From positions 186,001-250,000 of the forward strand of contig NZ_NFZQ01000002.1 of assembly GCF_002165135.1 (NCBI RefSeq): a DNA stretch of 64,000 bases. The letters run 5' to 3'. Shown one piece after another: positions 31,677 to 41,800 of the stretch (position 1 is its first letter; every line of letters begins with the position of its first letter). The position numbers were made by a program, and so were the translations under genes. This stretch comes from Pseudomonas sp. SID14000 (lineage in GTDB: Bacteria > Pseudomonadota > Gammaproteobacteria > Pseudomonadales > Pseudomonadaceae). The notes beneath the pieces are model-generated. The model did no database searches. It was not told the DNA's origin and saw only the letters and a program-made list of their open reading frames with translations.

Positions 31677-31693
31677 CATGACGCTCCTGATGC

Positions 31694-34468
31694 TCAAGAT
31701 TGTTGTATCAGCAGGTTGACCGGAAACTCCGCCAGCACGGCGCTCAACAACAGCTCCTTGGAAGAGCTGACCGCAGCACTGGGGAAAAGTCCTGTCGAGT
31801 TGGCAGGCGACAAGGCAAACGGCAGGCTTACCCGGGTGTCGTCCCAGTTCTGTGCCGGGATCAGGGGTATCGGTGCTCCCGCCAGCAGGGTACTGGCCAG
31901 GCGTGGCGCGATGATGACGGCCCGCTCGCCTTCGCCCAGGCGGGCGAAGGCCACCACCTTATCGGCATGCCGGCCGTGCGCGGTCAGCGGCAGGTAGCCA
32001 CCACGGCGGAACAGTTCGGGGTGGGCCTGGCGGCAGTCCAGCACCCGGGCGATCAGCGCCTGCTTGAGGCGGCCGTCGCGCCAGTGCGCCAGCAGCTCGG
32101 CTACTGGTGTTGCATCGTCCAGGGTGCGACGCCGGCAAGCGTAGTCCACGGCGCGGCGGTTGTCTGGGTCGACCAGGCTGAAGTCCCAGTATTCGGTGCC
32201 CTGATACAGGTCAGGCACGCCCGGCGTGGTCATGCGCAACAGGGCCTGGACCAGGCCATTGAGGGCGCCGGGGCAGGCCAGAAGGTGCGCGGCATCGGCC
32301 AGTGATTTGCGCAGCTGCTGGTTCTCGCTGTCCAGCAGCAGGCCGTCGATATAACGGGCGCAGGCGCTTTCGCAGGCCTCGTTCGGCGCGCTCCAGCTGC
32401 TGCGCAGCTTGGCCTCGCGCAGGGCCTTCTGCTGCCACTGGCGAATGCGTTCGGCGTACTGGCGCAGGGCGTTGTCATCGTGCAGGTCGAGGTCCAGTGG
32501 CCAGCTGCCAAGCAAGGTCTGCAGCAGCATCAGCTCATCGCCGGGGCTGGGCGCCAGGCCGTCGTCCAGTTGCGTGCGCAACGGTGTCGCCAGTTCGCGC
32601 CAGTGTTCCATCCGGCTGGCCAGCCACGGGCCGCGCTCACTGAGCACGGCCAGGCGCGCGCGGGTGTCTTCGCCGCGCTTGTGGTCATGGGTGGCGCTGG
32701 CGAGCAGGTTGTCGGGGAAGTCGCGCAGGCGCCGCTGGGCCTCGTTGTGGAAGTGTTCGAGCGGGGCGCTGAAGCGCTCGGCGTCGAAGCCCACGTCGTT
32801 GCGCGACAGCAGCCGGGCGCTGCGGTAGAAGGCGGTGTCTTCCACGGCCTTGGCGGCGCTGGGCGCAGTCAGTTGCTGGAAGCGCACGCAGGCGTGGCGC
32901 AGCTGCTTGCGTGCCCGCCCCGCCGGCAGGCGGCGCCAGGCTTGCCCGCCCAGCCATTTGTCAAGCTGATCGAGCAATGGCCAGTCGGCTTCGCCGAGGT
33001 CCTGGCGGGCATTGGCCAGGGCCTGCTGGAAAAACCCTTCGTCTTCTGCCGGGCGCCCGCAGGCATTGAAGTAGGTGCGGTACACCGGGTAATGCGCCAC
33101 CAGCGCCTGCAAGGCGCGACGGATAGCGCCCAGGGTCAGGTCGCGGGTCATCAGGTCGTTGCGCGCTACCTGCAACAACGCCTGGGCCACCGATTCGCAG
33201 TCGCCGGCCAGGCTGGCATTGAGCACCAGATGGCGGGCCTGACGCACTTCTTCGGGGAAGTCCGGGCGTTCGCTCACATTGCTCCACAGCTCGGTCAGCG
33301 CTGCTTCGCCCGCCGGGTCGTGCTGCAGCAGCGAGACCTGGTTCATGAACTCATAGCCGGTAGTGCCATCGGTAAGCCAGTCGCGGTGCAGGTGTTCGTT
33401 GGCACCGAGAATCTTCTCCACGTAGATCGGGAAATGCTCCAGGGCAGCATTCAACGGCCGCCGCGCCAGCAGGCCATCGACCCGTCGGCGCAGCTTGCGG
33501 CAATAACCGCGCGGGTCGGCCAGGCCGTCGATATGGTCGATGCGCAGGCCATCCACCAAGCCACGTTCGATCAGTTCGAACAGCTTGGCGTGGGTGGCCT
33601 CGAATACCACGGCGCGCTCAACCCGCAGGCCGCCCAGTTCGTTGATGTCGAAGAAGCGTCGCCAGTTGATGTCGTCGGCGGCGGTGCGCCAGCTGGCCAG
33701 GCGGTAGGTCTGGCGTTCCAGCAGCAGGTGCAGGCGCTTGAAACCCTTGTCGCTACGGCTGTCGAATGCCGCCAAGGCCGATTCGATATCGGCGCCTTCG
33801 CGGATCAGGCGCGCCAGTTCGGCTTGCAGGGGCAGGGCGTCAGCCAGCGGGGTGGCAGACGCGCTCAATGCGGTGAAGCGTTCGGCCAGGGCCTGGAGTG
33901 CCGGCTCCGGGCTCAGGGCGAGAATCCAGCCGTAGTCGATCGGGCAGATCGGGAAGCGATGCTCGTAATGAGCGACCTGCAGGAGCCCCAGGTGCTTGTC
34001 GAACTGAAGCGGTATCTCGCCATTTTCAAGCGCCACGCCATAGTCGCTGGCGAGGAACGGTAACAGCAGTTGGCCGGCCAGCAGCGGGTCGCTGGAGTGC
34101 CACTGGATGTCGAAGAACTCCGCATACGGGCTGCGCCGGCCCCAGGCCAGCAGGTTCTGCCACCAAGGGTTATCGGCACCGCCCACGGCCATGTGATTGG
34201 ACACCGTGTCGAGGATCAGCCCCATGCCGTGCTGGCGCAGGGCTGCGACCAGCCTTTCCAGCGCCGCCTCGCCACCCAGCTCGGGGTTGACGCAGGTCGG
34301 GTCGACCACGTCGTAGCCGTGACGTGAGCCGGTGCGGGCCTTGAGGATGGGCGAGGCATACAGGTGGCTGATGCCCAGCTGGGCGAAGTACGGCACCAGC
34401 GGCACGGCGTGATCAAGGCTGAAGTCGCTATGGAACTGCAGGCGCAGGGTCGCGGTCAGCGGTTTCAT
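31694..34468 (-). CDS. treY: Maltooligosyltrehalose synthase
   Basis: A 924-residue GH13_26 enzyme that turns the reducing end of a maltooligosaccharide into a trehalosyl unit. Motifs include FHSDFSLDHAVPLVPYFAQL, GLILDTVSNHMAVGG, LRIDHIDGLADPRGYCR with the nucleophile, FPIYVEKILGANE with the acid and FRLTLEQ-like substitutes further on. Length is normal for TreY (about 900). It overlaps malQ by 4 bases, showing translational coupling, and acts before TreZ. Confidence 0.95.
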   Translation of the reverse strand: MKPLTATLRLQFHSDFSLDHAVPLVPYFAQLGISHLYASPILKARTGSRHGYDVVDPTCVNPELGGEAALERLVAALRQHGMGLILDTVSNHMAVGGADNPWWQNLLAWGRRSPYAEFFDIQWHSSDPLLAGQLLLPFLASDYGVALENGEIPLQFDKHLGLLQVAHYEHRFPICPIDYGWILALSPEPALQALAERFTALSASATPLADALPLQAELARLIREGADIESALAAFDSRSDKGFKRLHLLLERQTYRLASWRTAADDINWRRFFDINELGGLRVERAVVFEATHAKLFELIERGLVDGLRIDHIDGLADPRGYCRKLRRRVDGLLARRPLNAALEHFPIYVEKILGANEHLHRDWLTDGTTGYEFMNQVSLLQHDPAGEAALTELWSNVSERPDFPEEVRQARHLVLNASLAGDCESVAQALLQVARNDLMTRDLTLGAIRRALQALVAHYPVYRTYFNACGRPAEDEGFFQQALANARQDLGEADWPLLDQLDKWLGGQAWRRLPAGRARKQLRHACVRFQQLTAPSAAKAVEDTAFYRSARLLSRNDVGFDAERFSAPLEHFHNEAQRRLRDFPDNLLASATHDHKRGEDTRARLAVLSERGPWLASRMEHWRELATPLRTQLDDGLAPSPGDELMLLQTLLGSWPLDLDLHDDNALRQYAERIRQWQQKALREAKLRSSWSAPNEACESACARYIDGLLLDSENQQLRKSLADAAHLLACPGALNGLVQALLRMTTPGVPDLYQGTEYWDFSLVDPDNRRAVDYACRRRTLDDATPVAELLAHWRDGRLKQALIARVLDCRQAHPELFRRGGYLPLTAHGRHADKVVAFARLGEGERAVIIAPRLASTLLAGAPIPLIPAQNWDDTRVSLPFALSPANSTGLFPSAAVSSSKELLLSAVLAEFPVNLLIQQS

Positions 34469-36534
34469 CGGTCACGCTCCCAGGCCTGTTCGCGGGCTTG
34501 TGCCAACAACTCCAGGCGCCTGGCGGCGTCTTCGTCGTCGAGCAGCTCGCGTACCGGCCGGGCAAAGCGCCGGCGCCAGTTGGGGTGGCCGGTGGTGGTG
34601 CCCGGCAGGTTGGGTTGCTCGTCACAGCCCAGCAGGTCTTCCAGCGGTACCAGCACCAGCGGTGCGCGGGTGTGGCCAACGTAACGGATGGCCGCGTCGA
34701 TCAGCGCGTTGTTGTCCGCCAGCGTGCCGTAGTTGGCCTCCAGGATGCGGCGCAGGCCGTCGTGCTCCTTCTGCCGCTCGTGGCGCCAGTGCAATTCGGT
34801 GGCGGCGTCGATCAGTTGCAGTCGGTGGTTCCAGTCGATGTCGCGGTTTTCCAGCCAGCCGGCCAGCGGCGCCAGGTCGTGGGTGCCGGTGGTGGCCAGG
34901 GCGTTGTCCGGCCAGTCGAGAATCGGCTTGAAATGGCCTGGCTGGGTCTGCTCGAAGGGCAGCACGCGCATGCCCAGCACGGCCTTGGCCGCCAGTTGCT
35001 CGCGCAGACCGTCAGGCACGGTCCCCAGGTCTTCGCCGAGGATGATTGCCTGGTGGCGCACCGACTCCAGCGCCAGCAGGCGCAGCAGGTCGTCCACTGG
35101 GTAGTTGAGGTAGGCGCCTTCGCTGGGCTTGGCCCCCTGCGGGATCAGCCACAACCGGCGCAGGCCCATGACATGGTCGATGCGCAGGCCGCCGGCGTGG
35201 GCGAGGTTGGCCCGCAGCATTTCGATGAAGGCGCGGTAACCGTTGCGTTTGAGGCCCTCGGGCGAGAAGGCGCAGATGCCCCAGTCCTGGCCGGCACGGT
35301 TGAGGATGTCGGGCGGTGCGCCCACCTTCAGGTCTGCCAGCAGCTCGTCCTGACGGCTCCAGGCCTGGCTGCCGGCCCCGTCGGCACCCACCGCCAGGTC
35401 AGCGATCAGGCCAACCGCCATGCCGTTGCCGCGTGCTGCTTCCTGGGCGCGTTGCAGGCCCCGTTCGGTCAGCCATTGGCAGAAAGCATGGAACTCGATC
35501 TTGGCCGGGTAGGTGTTGGCGAAGGCCTCTACTTCCGGGTGGTACGGGTCGTGCCAGGCTTTGGGCCAATGGCGCCAGTCGGCGCCCAGGCCGTGCTCCA
35601 CGGCTTGGGCCTGCAGCACCTCGAAGCGGCAGTGGTGTTCCAGGGCCTGGCCGCCCGCGTCACGGAAGCTGTCGAAATCCTTGCGCAGCGGGTGGTCGCC
35701 CTGGCTGAAACCCTGGTACAGGGCTTCGAGCAGGCGCTGGCGGGCGCTGGCGGCACGCGGCCAGTCGACCAGCGGGCATTGCTCCAGGTCTTCCAGTTGC
35801 TGCTCCAGGCCGCAGGCTTCGATGGCCATGCGCACCTCCCGCTCGCCCAGCAGCGCGGCGGGGCTGGCGTACAGGGTATTGAGCAACAGGCGGCTGGAGG
35901 GTGAGTAGGGGCTGTAGTGCTCCTGGTCGATGGCCGACAGGGCGTGGATCGGGCTGATGGCCAGGGCATCGGCACCGCGCTCGGCGGCCGCGCGGGCCAG
36001 TTGCTCCAAGGCCAGGCAGTCACCGTAGCCACCATCGCCGGGGCGGCGCAGGCTGTACAACTGCACGGCAAGGCCCCAGCAGCGCGGGGGCGGCTGCTGC
36101 ACCCGGTCTTCAAGGCTGTGGCAGCGTGGCGGGGCCACGGCCACGGTGAAGCGGCGGCTGTCGATTTCCACCTGGTGGTAGCCGATGGGCAGTTCACCGG
36201 GCAGGCGAGCCTGGTTGTCGAGGTTGAGGGTGAGTGAGGCGTGGTCCTCCAGGGTGCAGTGCGCGACGCTGGCGGCGCTGAAGTAGCGCGCCAGTGGCAG
36301 TGGCTGGCCCAGGTCGGCGGTCAGCAGTGGCGGCAGGTGCTCACTGTCTTCGGCCGCGTCGACGGCGCGCAGGCTGGCGGCAATGGCGGCGTCATCGGCG
36401 GCTGGGTGGCCCAGGCCTTCGAGGATATTGCGCAGTACCTCGTCGCTGACGCGCTGGGGCCGGGCGTTGGCGTCGATCCAGTCGCGGCTTAGCCCGACGC
36501 GGGTCGCCAGACGGTGCAGGGCGGTTTCGCTCAT
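34465..36534 (-). CDS. malQ: 4-alpha-glucanotransferase (amylomaltase)
   Basis: A 689-residue GH77 enzyme that moves glucan segments between maltooligosaccharides, adjusting chain length. Visible motifs are QLYSLRRPGDGGYGDCLALE, GLRIDHVMGLRRLWLIP with the nucleophile, ILGEDLGTVPDGLRE with the acid and TGTHDLAPLAGW. The first 130 residues are an extra N-terminal domain, as in long bacterial MalQ. It overlaps both neighbours (treZ and treY) by 4 bases, so the operon is tightly coupled. Confidence 0.95.
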   Translation of the reverse strand: MSETALHRLATRVGLSRDWIDANARPQRVSDEVLRNILEGLGHPAADDAAIAASLRAVDAAEDSEHLPPLLTADLGQPLPLARYFSAASVAHCTLEDHASLTLNLDNQARLPGELPIGYHQVEIDSRRFTVAVAPPRCHSLEDRVQQPPPRCWGLAVQLYSLRRPGDGGYGDCLALEQLARAAAERGADALAISPIHALSAIDQEHYSPYSPSSRLLLNTLYASPAALLGEREVRMAIEACGLEQQLEDLEQCPLVDWPRAASARQRLLEALYQGFSQGDHPLRKDFDSFRDAGGQALEHHCRFEVLQAQAVEHGLGADWRHWPKAWHDPYHPEVEAFANTYPAKIEFHAFCQWLTERGLQRAQEAARGNGMAVGLIADLAVGADGAGSQAWSRQDELLADLKVGAPPDILNRAGQDWGICAFSPEGLKRNGYRAFIEMLRANLAHAGGLRIDHVMGLRRLWLIPQGAKPSEGAYLNYPVDDLLRLLALESVRHQAIILGEDLGTVPDGLREQLAAKAVLGMRVLPFEQTQPGHFKPILDWPDNALATTGTHDLAPLAGWLENRDIDWNHRLQLIDAATELHWRHERQKEHDGLRRILEANYGTLADNNALIDAAIRYVGHTRAPLVLVPLEDLLGCDEQPNLPGTTTGHPNWRRRFARPVRELLDDEDAARRLELLAQAREQAWERDR

Positions 36535-38273
36535 GGGCGCTCCTGGGCAGGGGGAAGCAGGCTGACCACGCAGCTGTACGCGGCCAGATGAGTATCGGGG
36601 TGCCGGGTATCGGCGCTGTCGAACAGCCGGGTGGCTGGCGCGGGCAGCTCGACTGCCTGCGGGGTGGCGGCCAGGTTCAGGTCGATGCGCAGGGTGCTGC
36701 CATCGCCCAGGCGCCAGCGTGCGGTCAGTGCCTTGTCGCCGAGTACCTCGGCGCCCAGCGCACGGCTGCCAGGCAGGTGCGGGATCACATGGCGGCGGCG
36801 CAGGTCGAGCAACTGCTGGTACAGGCCGTGCCAGCCGGCGACCACTTCCGTGGCCTGCGGGCGGGAGGCCTCGAAGGTCTGTTCGGCATTGGGGTCGGGG
36901 ATGCGTTGGCGCTGCTCCGGGTCGGCGAAGGCGGCGAAGTGGGCGAACTCGCTACGCCGACCCTCGCGCACAGCGTCGGCCAACTGGTCATGGAAGTCGG
37001 TGAAGAACAGGAACGGCCGGCAACTGCCGTCGTCGTCGCCCATGAACAGCAGCGGTATCATCGGGGCCAGCAGCAACAGGCCGGTGGCCGCCCGTAGCGC
37101 CGGCGGCGGGCACAGGCGGGTCAGGCGCTCGCCCAGGGCGCGGTTGCCGACCTGGTCGTGGTTCTGCAGGAACAGCACGAAGGCGGTGGGCGCCAGGTGC
37201 CCGCTGGGTTCGCCGCGGGGCGTGCCATGGCGGTTGGCCTGGCCCTGGAACACGAAACCTTCGGCAAGGCAGCGGGCCAACTGGTCGATGGGGCGCTGTT
37301 GGTAGTCGGCGTAGTAGCCTTGGGTTTCGCCGGTCAGCAGAACATGCAGGGCATTGTGGCCGTCGTCGTTCCACTGGGCATCGAAGCCTTGTTCCAGCAA
37401 GAAGGCCTGGTTGTGCTCGTTCTCCAGAACCAGCCATACGTGACGACCTGGTTCCATAGCAGCGCGTACCCGTTGCGCCAGCTCGACCAGAAAGTCGGGC
37501 TGGTCGATGGCGTGCACGGCATCCAGGCGCAGGCCGTCGCAGCGGTAGTCGCACAGCCACATCAGGGCGTTCTGGATGAAATACTCGCGAACCTGCGGGC
37601 GACGGAAGTCTATGGCTGCGCCCCACGGGGTCTGCCGGTCGTCGCGGAAGAACGTGCTGGCGTACTGGTGCAGGTAATTGCCGTCGGGGCCGAAGTGGTT
37701 GTACACCACGTCGACCAGTACCATCAGCCCCTGGCCATGGGCCTGATCGACCAGCGCGCACAGTTGCTCGGGGCTGCCGTAGGTGTTTTGCGGCGCATAG
37801 GGCAGCACGCCGTCGTAGCCCCAGTTGCGCTCGCCGGGGAACTGCCCCAGCGGCATCAGCTCGATGGCGCTGATGCCCAGTTCGGCCAGGCGAGGCAGTT
37901 GCCGGGCGACCCCGGCGTAGCCGTCGAGCAGGCCGACATGCAGTTCCTGGATTACCGCCTCGTGCCAGGGCCGGCCCTGCCAGGGGTGTTGCCAGACGTA
38001 GCTGGCCACATCCACCACCTGGCTCGGCCCCTGCACGCCCTCGGGCTGGTAGCGCGAAGCCGGGTCGGTCACCTGCAGTTCACCGTCGATACGGTAGTGG
38101 TAACGGTCACCGGCCTGGCACGGGGCTACGCCGGTGTACCAGCCATCATCATCAGGCAACAGCTCGATGGCCGGCTGTTGCTCCAGTTCCAAGCTCACGC
38201 TGCGCGCATCCGGGGCCCAGAGGGCGAAGCGCGCCGACGTGGCGTCCAGCAGGTGTGCGCCATGCCTGTGCAT
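36531..38273 (-). CDS. treZ: Maltooligosyltrehalose trehalohydrolase
   Basis: A 580-residue GH13_10 enzyme that releases trehalose from maltooligosyltrehalose made by TreY. An N-terminal CBM48-like domain (ARFALWAPDARSVSLELEQQ) precedes the barrel with VVYNHFGPDGNYL, YRCDGLRLDAVHAIDQ (nucleophile), WLVLENEHNQAFLL (acid) and FLQNHDQVGNRALGERL. The frame is open to 38360, overlapping glgA, but ATG 38273 has GGGGAG upstream and leaves a 14-base gap after glgA. Confidence 0.95.
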   Translation of the reverse strand: MHRHGAHLLDATSARFALWAPDARSVSLELEQQPAIELLPDDDGWYTGVAPCQAGDRYHYRIDGELQVTDPASRYQPEGVQGPSQVVDVASYVWQHPWQGRPWHEAVIQELHVGLLDGYAGVARQLPRLAELGISAIELMPLGQFPGERNWGYDGVLPYAPQNTYGSPEQLCALVDQAHGQGLMVLVDVVYNHFGPDGNYLHQYASTFFRDDRQTPWGAAIDFRRPQVREYFIQNALMWLCDYRCDGLRLDAVHAIDQPDFLVELAQRVRAAMEPGRHVWLVLENEHNQAFLLEQGFDAQWNDDGHNALHVLLTGETQGYYADYQQRPIDQLARCLAEGFVFQGQANRHGTPRGEPSGHLAPTAFVLFLQNHDQVGNRALGERLTRLCPPPALRAATGLLLLAPMIPLLFMGDDDGSCRPFLFFTDFHDQLADAVREGRRSEFAHFAAFADPEQRQRIPDPNAEQTFEASRPQATEVVAGWHGLYQQLLDLRRRHVIPHLPGSRALGAEVLGDKALTARWRLGDGSTLRIDLNLAATPQAVELPAPATRLFDSADTRHPDTHLAAYSCVVSLLPPAQERP

Positions 38274-38287
38274 CTTCTGCTCCCCGT

Positions 38288-39847
38288 TCAGTAATGGCTG
38301 TGCTGCGCTTGCTTGACCAGATCCTCGTACAGGCGTGCATAGGGTTCCACGGCCTGGCACCAGTTGAACGGTTGGGTCATCGACAGGCAGCGCATGGCGT
38401 TCAGCAGGTCCTTCTTGCCGTATACATAGAAGGCGCGACTGAGTGCCTGGCGATAGCTCTCGACGGTGGACTCATTGAACAGGAAGCCAGTAACACCGCA
38501 CTCGATGGTGTCGGCCAGGCCGCCGGTGTTGCGCGCCACCGGCAGCGAGCCGAAGCGCTGCGCATACATCTGGCTGAGACCGCACGGCTCGTAGCGTGAC
38601 GGCATCAGCAGGAAGTCGCTGCCGGCGAACATGCGTCGGGCATCGGTTTCGTTGAAGCCGATGCGCACGCCGATGCGACCCGGGTGGCGTAGCGCCAGCT
38701 CGCGCATGGCCTGCTCCTCTTCCGGCTCGCCACGGCCGATGATCGCAATCTGCCCGCCTTGCTCGACGATGTAGTCGGCCACACCCAGGGTCAGGTCCAG
38801 GCCTTTCTGGTAGACCAGGCGCGAAACCACGGCGAACAGTGGGCCTTCGGAGGGCTGCAGTTCGAACAGCGCGCGCACTGCCTGGGCGTTGCGCGCCTTG
38901 CCTTCCCAATCGTTGATGCTGAAGTTGTGCTGCAGGTGCTTGTCGGTAGCCGAGTCCCAGCTTTCGTCGATGCCGTTGGGAATGCCGCCGAGCAGGCCTT
39001 GTTGGGCCTTGCTGGCGAGGAAGCCATCCAGGCCGCAGCCGAATTCCGGGGTGGTGATTTCCCGGGCATAGGTGGCGCTGACCGTGGTGATGTGGCTGGA
39101 GTAGGCCAGGCCGGCCTTGAGGAACGACAGCTTGCCGTAGAACTCCATGCCTTCCTGCTGCATGGCGTGCTCGGGGATCGCCAGCTCCGGGCTGCAGCCG
39201 CGGCTGTACACGCCCTGGTAGGCCAGGTTGTGGATGGTGAACAAGGTTGGTGTGTTCAGCCCGCGCCAGTGCATGTAGGCCGGCGCCAGGCCAGCGGGCC
39301 AGTCGTGGGCGTGCACCACTTCGGGCTTCCAGTGGATCCTGCCTTCACCGGCGGCAATTTCGGCGGCGGCCAGGCCCAGGCGGGCAAAGCGGATGTGGTT
39401 GTCGGGCCAGTCGCGGCCGTTGTTGGCGCCATAGGGGGTGCCGTCGCGCTGGTACAGTTCGGGGCAGATCAGTACATAGATGACCAGGCCGTCGGCCATG
39501 TCCATGCGCCCGATCTTGCACGGCGGCAGGGCGGCGTGGCCGCCCAGTTCACCGACGATGTGGATGGGGTTGTCGCTTTCCATCACCTGGCGGTAGCCGG
39601 GGATCAGCACCCGCACATCGTGCAGGTGTGCCAGGGCGCGGGGCAGGGCAGCGGACACATCACCCAGGCCGCCGGTTTTCACCAGGTCGGCGATTTCTGA
39701 GGTCACGAACAATATCTTGCGCTTGTTGCGGTTGTGCTGGCGCTGGGCGCCGGGTGCCTTGCCTGTCGCGGCGAAGTCCGGGGTGAGCGGTTCGCGGTTG
39801 TCCGGGGTGAATGAATCTACGTGAGGCTCGACAGCGGCACTGATCAT
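38288..39847 (-). CDS. glgA: Glycogen synthase (GT5)
   Basis: A 519-residue glycosyltransferase that extends alpha-1,4-glucan, classically with ADP-glucose; some GlgA proteins with GlgE also make maltose-1-phosphate. The sugar-nucleotide motif KTGGLGDV is at about residues 57-64, and the C-terminal half has PSRYEPCGLSQMYAQRFGS. The first 40 residues are an extension not found in short GlgA; the start is supported by GGAGAGAAGT before ATG 39847. It opens the glgA-treZ-malQ-treY operon. No glgC is present in the window, so the nucleotide donor supply lies elsewhere. Confidence 0.94.
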   Translation of the reverse strand: MISAAVEPHVDSFTPDNREPLTPDFAATGKAPGAQRQHNRNKRKILFVTSEIADLVKTGGLGDVSAALPRALAHLHDVRVLIPGYRQVMESDNPIHIVGELGGHAALPPCKIGRMDMADGLVIYVLICPELYQRDGTPYGANNGRDWPDNHIRFARLGLAAAEIAAGEGRIHWKPEVVHAHDWPAGLAPAYMHWRGLNTPTLFTIHNLAYQGVYSRGCSPELAIPEHAMQQEGMEFYGKLSFLKAGLAYSSHITTVSATYAREITTPEFGCGLDGFLASKAQQGLLGGIPNGIDESWDSATDKHLQHNFSINDWEGKARNAQAVRALFELQPSEGPLFAVVSRLVYQKGLDLTLGVADYIVEQGGQIAIIGRGEPEEEQAMRELALRHPGRIGVRIGFNETDARRMFAGSDFLLMPSRYEPCGLSQMYAQRFGSLPVARNTGGLADTIECGVTGFLFNESTVESYRQALSRAFYVYGKKDLLNAMRCLSMTQPFNWCQAVEPYARLYEDLVKQAQHSHY

Positions 39848-40164
39848 ACTTCTCTCCGTCCCTATGCTTGGCTGGGTGTTGGCACCCGTGGCGATGTTTC
39901 GTGTTGGTTCTCTCTGCTTCTGAATTTTGCGTAGTGCGTTCCATGCCCCAGGATCGTGCGCGCAGGCACGGCGCGATCGGCATTCCGGCCGAAGGCGATT
40001 GGACTGGTTGGGATGGGTGGGCCGAGCCAGGGAATGTCCCTTGCGTTTGGCCTACTTAGTTCCTGACCTGCCGGCGTTCCCGAAAGTTCGACTTTTTTTC
40101 GTCGCTCTTCCGTTGAGCAAATGGCGGGCCGAAACCCGAGTGTAGGAGAGAAATAGATAAAAAG

Positions 40165-40180
40165 GTGACCCACTGGTCAC
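40165..40180. promoter_or_regulatory. Perfect 6-4-6 palindrome upstream of glgA
   Basis: GTGACC (40165-40170), CACT, GGTCAC (40175-40180). The size fits a dimeric repressor operator. It lies 318 bases before the glgA start; the protein that binds it is unknown. Confidence 0.4.
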
Positions 40181-40339
40181 TATTGCCATGCGCGGAATAG
40201 ACGCAAACGTTGGCGTATGTGACTGGATGTGAAAGGGGTGGGACAGGTGTGGAGCGAGAGGATTTTGGTGGTGCGCCAAATTGTGGCTTGCGTGGGCTGG
40301 TGCACCATAACGGAGCGCAATTCAGAAGTGGCGCGCTCT

Positions 40340-40372
40340 CTGTGGGAGCGGGTTTACCCGCGAAGAGGCCGG
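40340..40372. repeat. Single REP element
   Basis: One complete REP (CTGTGGGAGCGGGTTTACCC through GAGGCCGG) without an inverted partner nearby. Confidence 0.9.
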
Positions 40373-40444
40373 ACCTGGAAAAGTGGAGTAGAGAGAATTC
40401 AACAGGGGTGGGAGCCATTCAGCCCCCACGGGAGGAAGGTAGAA

Positions 40445-40612
40445 TCAAAGGCTCACAGCTTTGTCTTCAGCGCGCTGTTGCGCCAGCAGCAGGTTCAGTT
40501 GAGCGACCTGCTGACGCAGTTGGTCACGTTCGTCCTTCAATTTACGCAGCTCATCACGGCGCACAGAGACATAGAGGGTCTGGGTTGGGGTTGCAGGCAT
40601 CAAGGTACCCAT
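40445..40612 (-). CDS. Small coiled-coil protein (DUF6026-like)
   Basis: A 55-residue protein starting [20 protein letters not shown]. The second half is a strongly charged heptad-like helix ([20 protein letters not shown]), a probable coiled coil. The ATG at 40612 has GAGG seven bases upstream; the frame runs further to 40648. I believe it matches a Pseudomonas family annotated DUF6026, but that is from memory. No signal peptide, partner or function can be deduced. Confidence 0.75.
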   Translation of the reverse strand: MGTLMPATPTQTLYVSVRRDELRKLKDERDQLRQQVAQLNLLLAQQRAEDKAVSL

Positions 40613-40816
40613 GAGCACACCTCGTGGTTTTGGCTGGTGACAAGTCAAAGCGTAGACGCTTCACGCGGAGCGCATTCTGAATTCTTTCGCAGGGCTTGGG
40701 AACTTTTTTGTTTATCGTTGTCTCGCCGTTCGTCGCTGAACCCTCGAGCGGTTCGCTGGACTAATCTGAAAAACTGGACTGTGTCGTCATTTATTTCGAA
40801 AGGGGAGCATCGGCTC

Positions 40817-41800
40817 ATGCAACTGGGAATCATCGGGCTGGGCCGCATGGGCGGCAATATCGCAAGGCGCCTGATGCGCGCCGGCCACCGTACTGTGGTG
40901 CATGACCACAACCGTGAGGCTATCAACGGCCTGGAGGCCGAAGGCGCCCAGGGCGCGCACGACCTCGGTGCGCTGGTACAGAAGCTCAAAGCACCGCGCG
41001 CGGTGTGGGTGATGCTGCCCGCTGGTGAACCCACCGAGCAGACCATCGCCCAACTGGCCGAGATGCTGGAGCCGGGCGATGCAATCATCGACGGCGGCAA
41101 CACCTTCTACAAGGACGACATGCGCCGCGCTGGTGAACTGGCCAAGCGCGGGCTGCATTACCTGGACGTTGGCACTTCAGGCGGTGTGTGGGGCCTGGAC
41201 CGTGGCTACTGCATGATGATCGGTGGGGAAAAGGACGTGTTCGAGCGGCTGGAGCCGCTGTTCAGGGCGCTGGCACCGGGAGTAGGTGACATCCCGCGTA
41301 CCCATGGCCGCAGCGGCGAGCACCAGCGCGCCGAGCACGGCTACATCCACGCCGGCCCAGCGGGTGCCGGGCACTATGTGAAAATGGTGCACAACGGCAT
41401 CGAATACGGCCTGATGCAGGCCTACGCCGAAGGCTTCGACCTGCTGCGCAGCAAGGGCGGTAACGAACTGCCGGAGGATCAGCGTTTCGACCTGAACGTG
41501 GCGGAAATCGCTGAAGTATGGCGGCGTGGCAGCGTGGTCACCTCGTGGTTGCTCGACCTCACCGCCGATGCGCTGGTGGCCGACCCGCAGTTGTCGCAGT
41601 TCAGTGGCTCGGTGTCCGACAGTGGTGAAGGCCGCTGGACCATTGACGCCGCCGTCGAGCAGGCGGTGCCGGTGCCGGTGCTGTCCAGCGCGCTGTTCGC
41701 CCGCTTCCGCTCGCGCCAGCAGCAGGGCACCTATGGTGACAAGATTCTCTCGGCCATGCGCCTGGGCTTCGGTGGCCATGTCGAGAAGAAAGGCGAATGA
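40817..41800 (+). CDS. gnd: 6-phosphogluconate dehydrogenase, decarboxylating
   Basis: A 327-residue short-type 6PGDH that oxidises 6-phosphogluconate to ribulose-5-phosphate. The N-terminal Rossmann motif is [15 protein letters not shown]; the substrate region has [30 protein letters not shown] and [18 protein letters not shown] with the catalytic Lys-His-Asn. The length fits the NAD-preferring GndA type. The frame is open to 40229, but ATG 40817 begins at the Rossmann fold and has AGGGGAG upstream. It overlaps zwf by 4 bases. Confidence 0.96.
   Translation: MQLGIIGLGRMGGNIARRLMRAGHRTVVHDHNREAINGLEAEGAQGAHDLGALVQKLKAPRAVWVMLPAGEPTEQTIAQLAEMLEPGDAIIDGGNTFYKDDMRRAGELAKRGLHYLDVGTSGGVWGLDRGYCMMIGGEKDVFERLEPLFRALAPGVGDIPRTHGRSGEHQRAEHGYIHAGPAGAGHYVKMVHNGIEYGLMQAYAEGFDLLRSKGGNELPEDQRFDLNVAEIAEVWRRGSVVTSWLLDLTADALVADPQLSQFSGSVSDSGEGRWTIDAAVEQAVPVPVLSSALFARFRSRQQQGTYGDKILSAMRLGFGGHVEKKGE

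Larger units (their letters stand above)
39848..40444. other. Long gene-free region upstream of glgA
   Basis: 597 bases between glgA and a small coiled-coil gene, without a supported ORF. It holds a perfect GTGACC-CACT-GGTCAC inverted repeat (40165-40180), a lone REP (40340-40372), and a weak AlgU-like element on the minus strand (GAACTT at 40089-40084, 17 bases, TCAGG at 40066-40062). The length suggests a sizeable leader or complex control of glgA. Confidence 0.6.

Noticed and set aside
40229..40816. N-terminal extension of the gnd frame
   Set aside because: The extra 196 codons read through a REP element and an opposite-strand small gene; the Rossmann motif begins right after ATG 40817.
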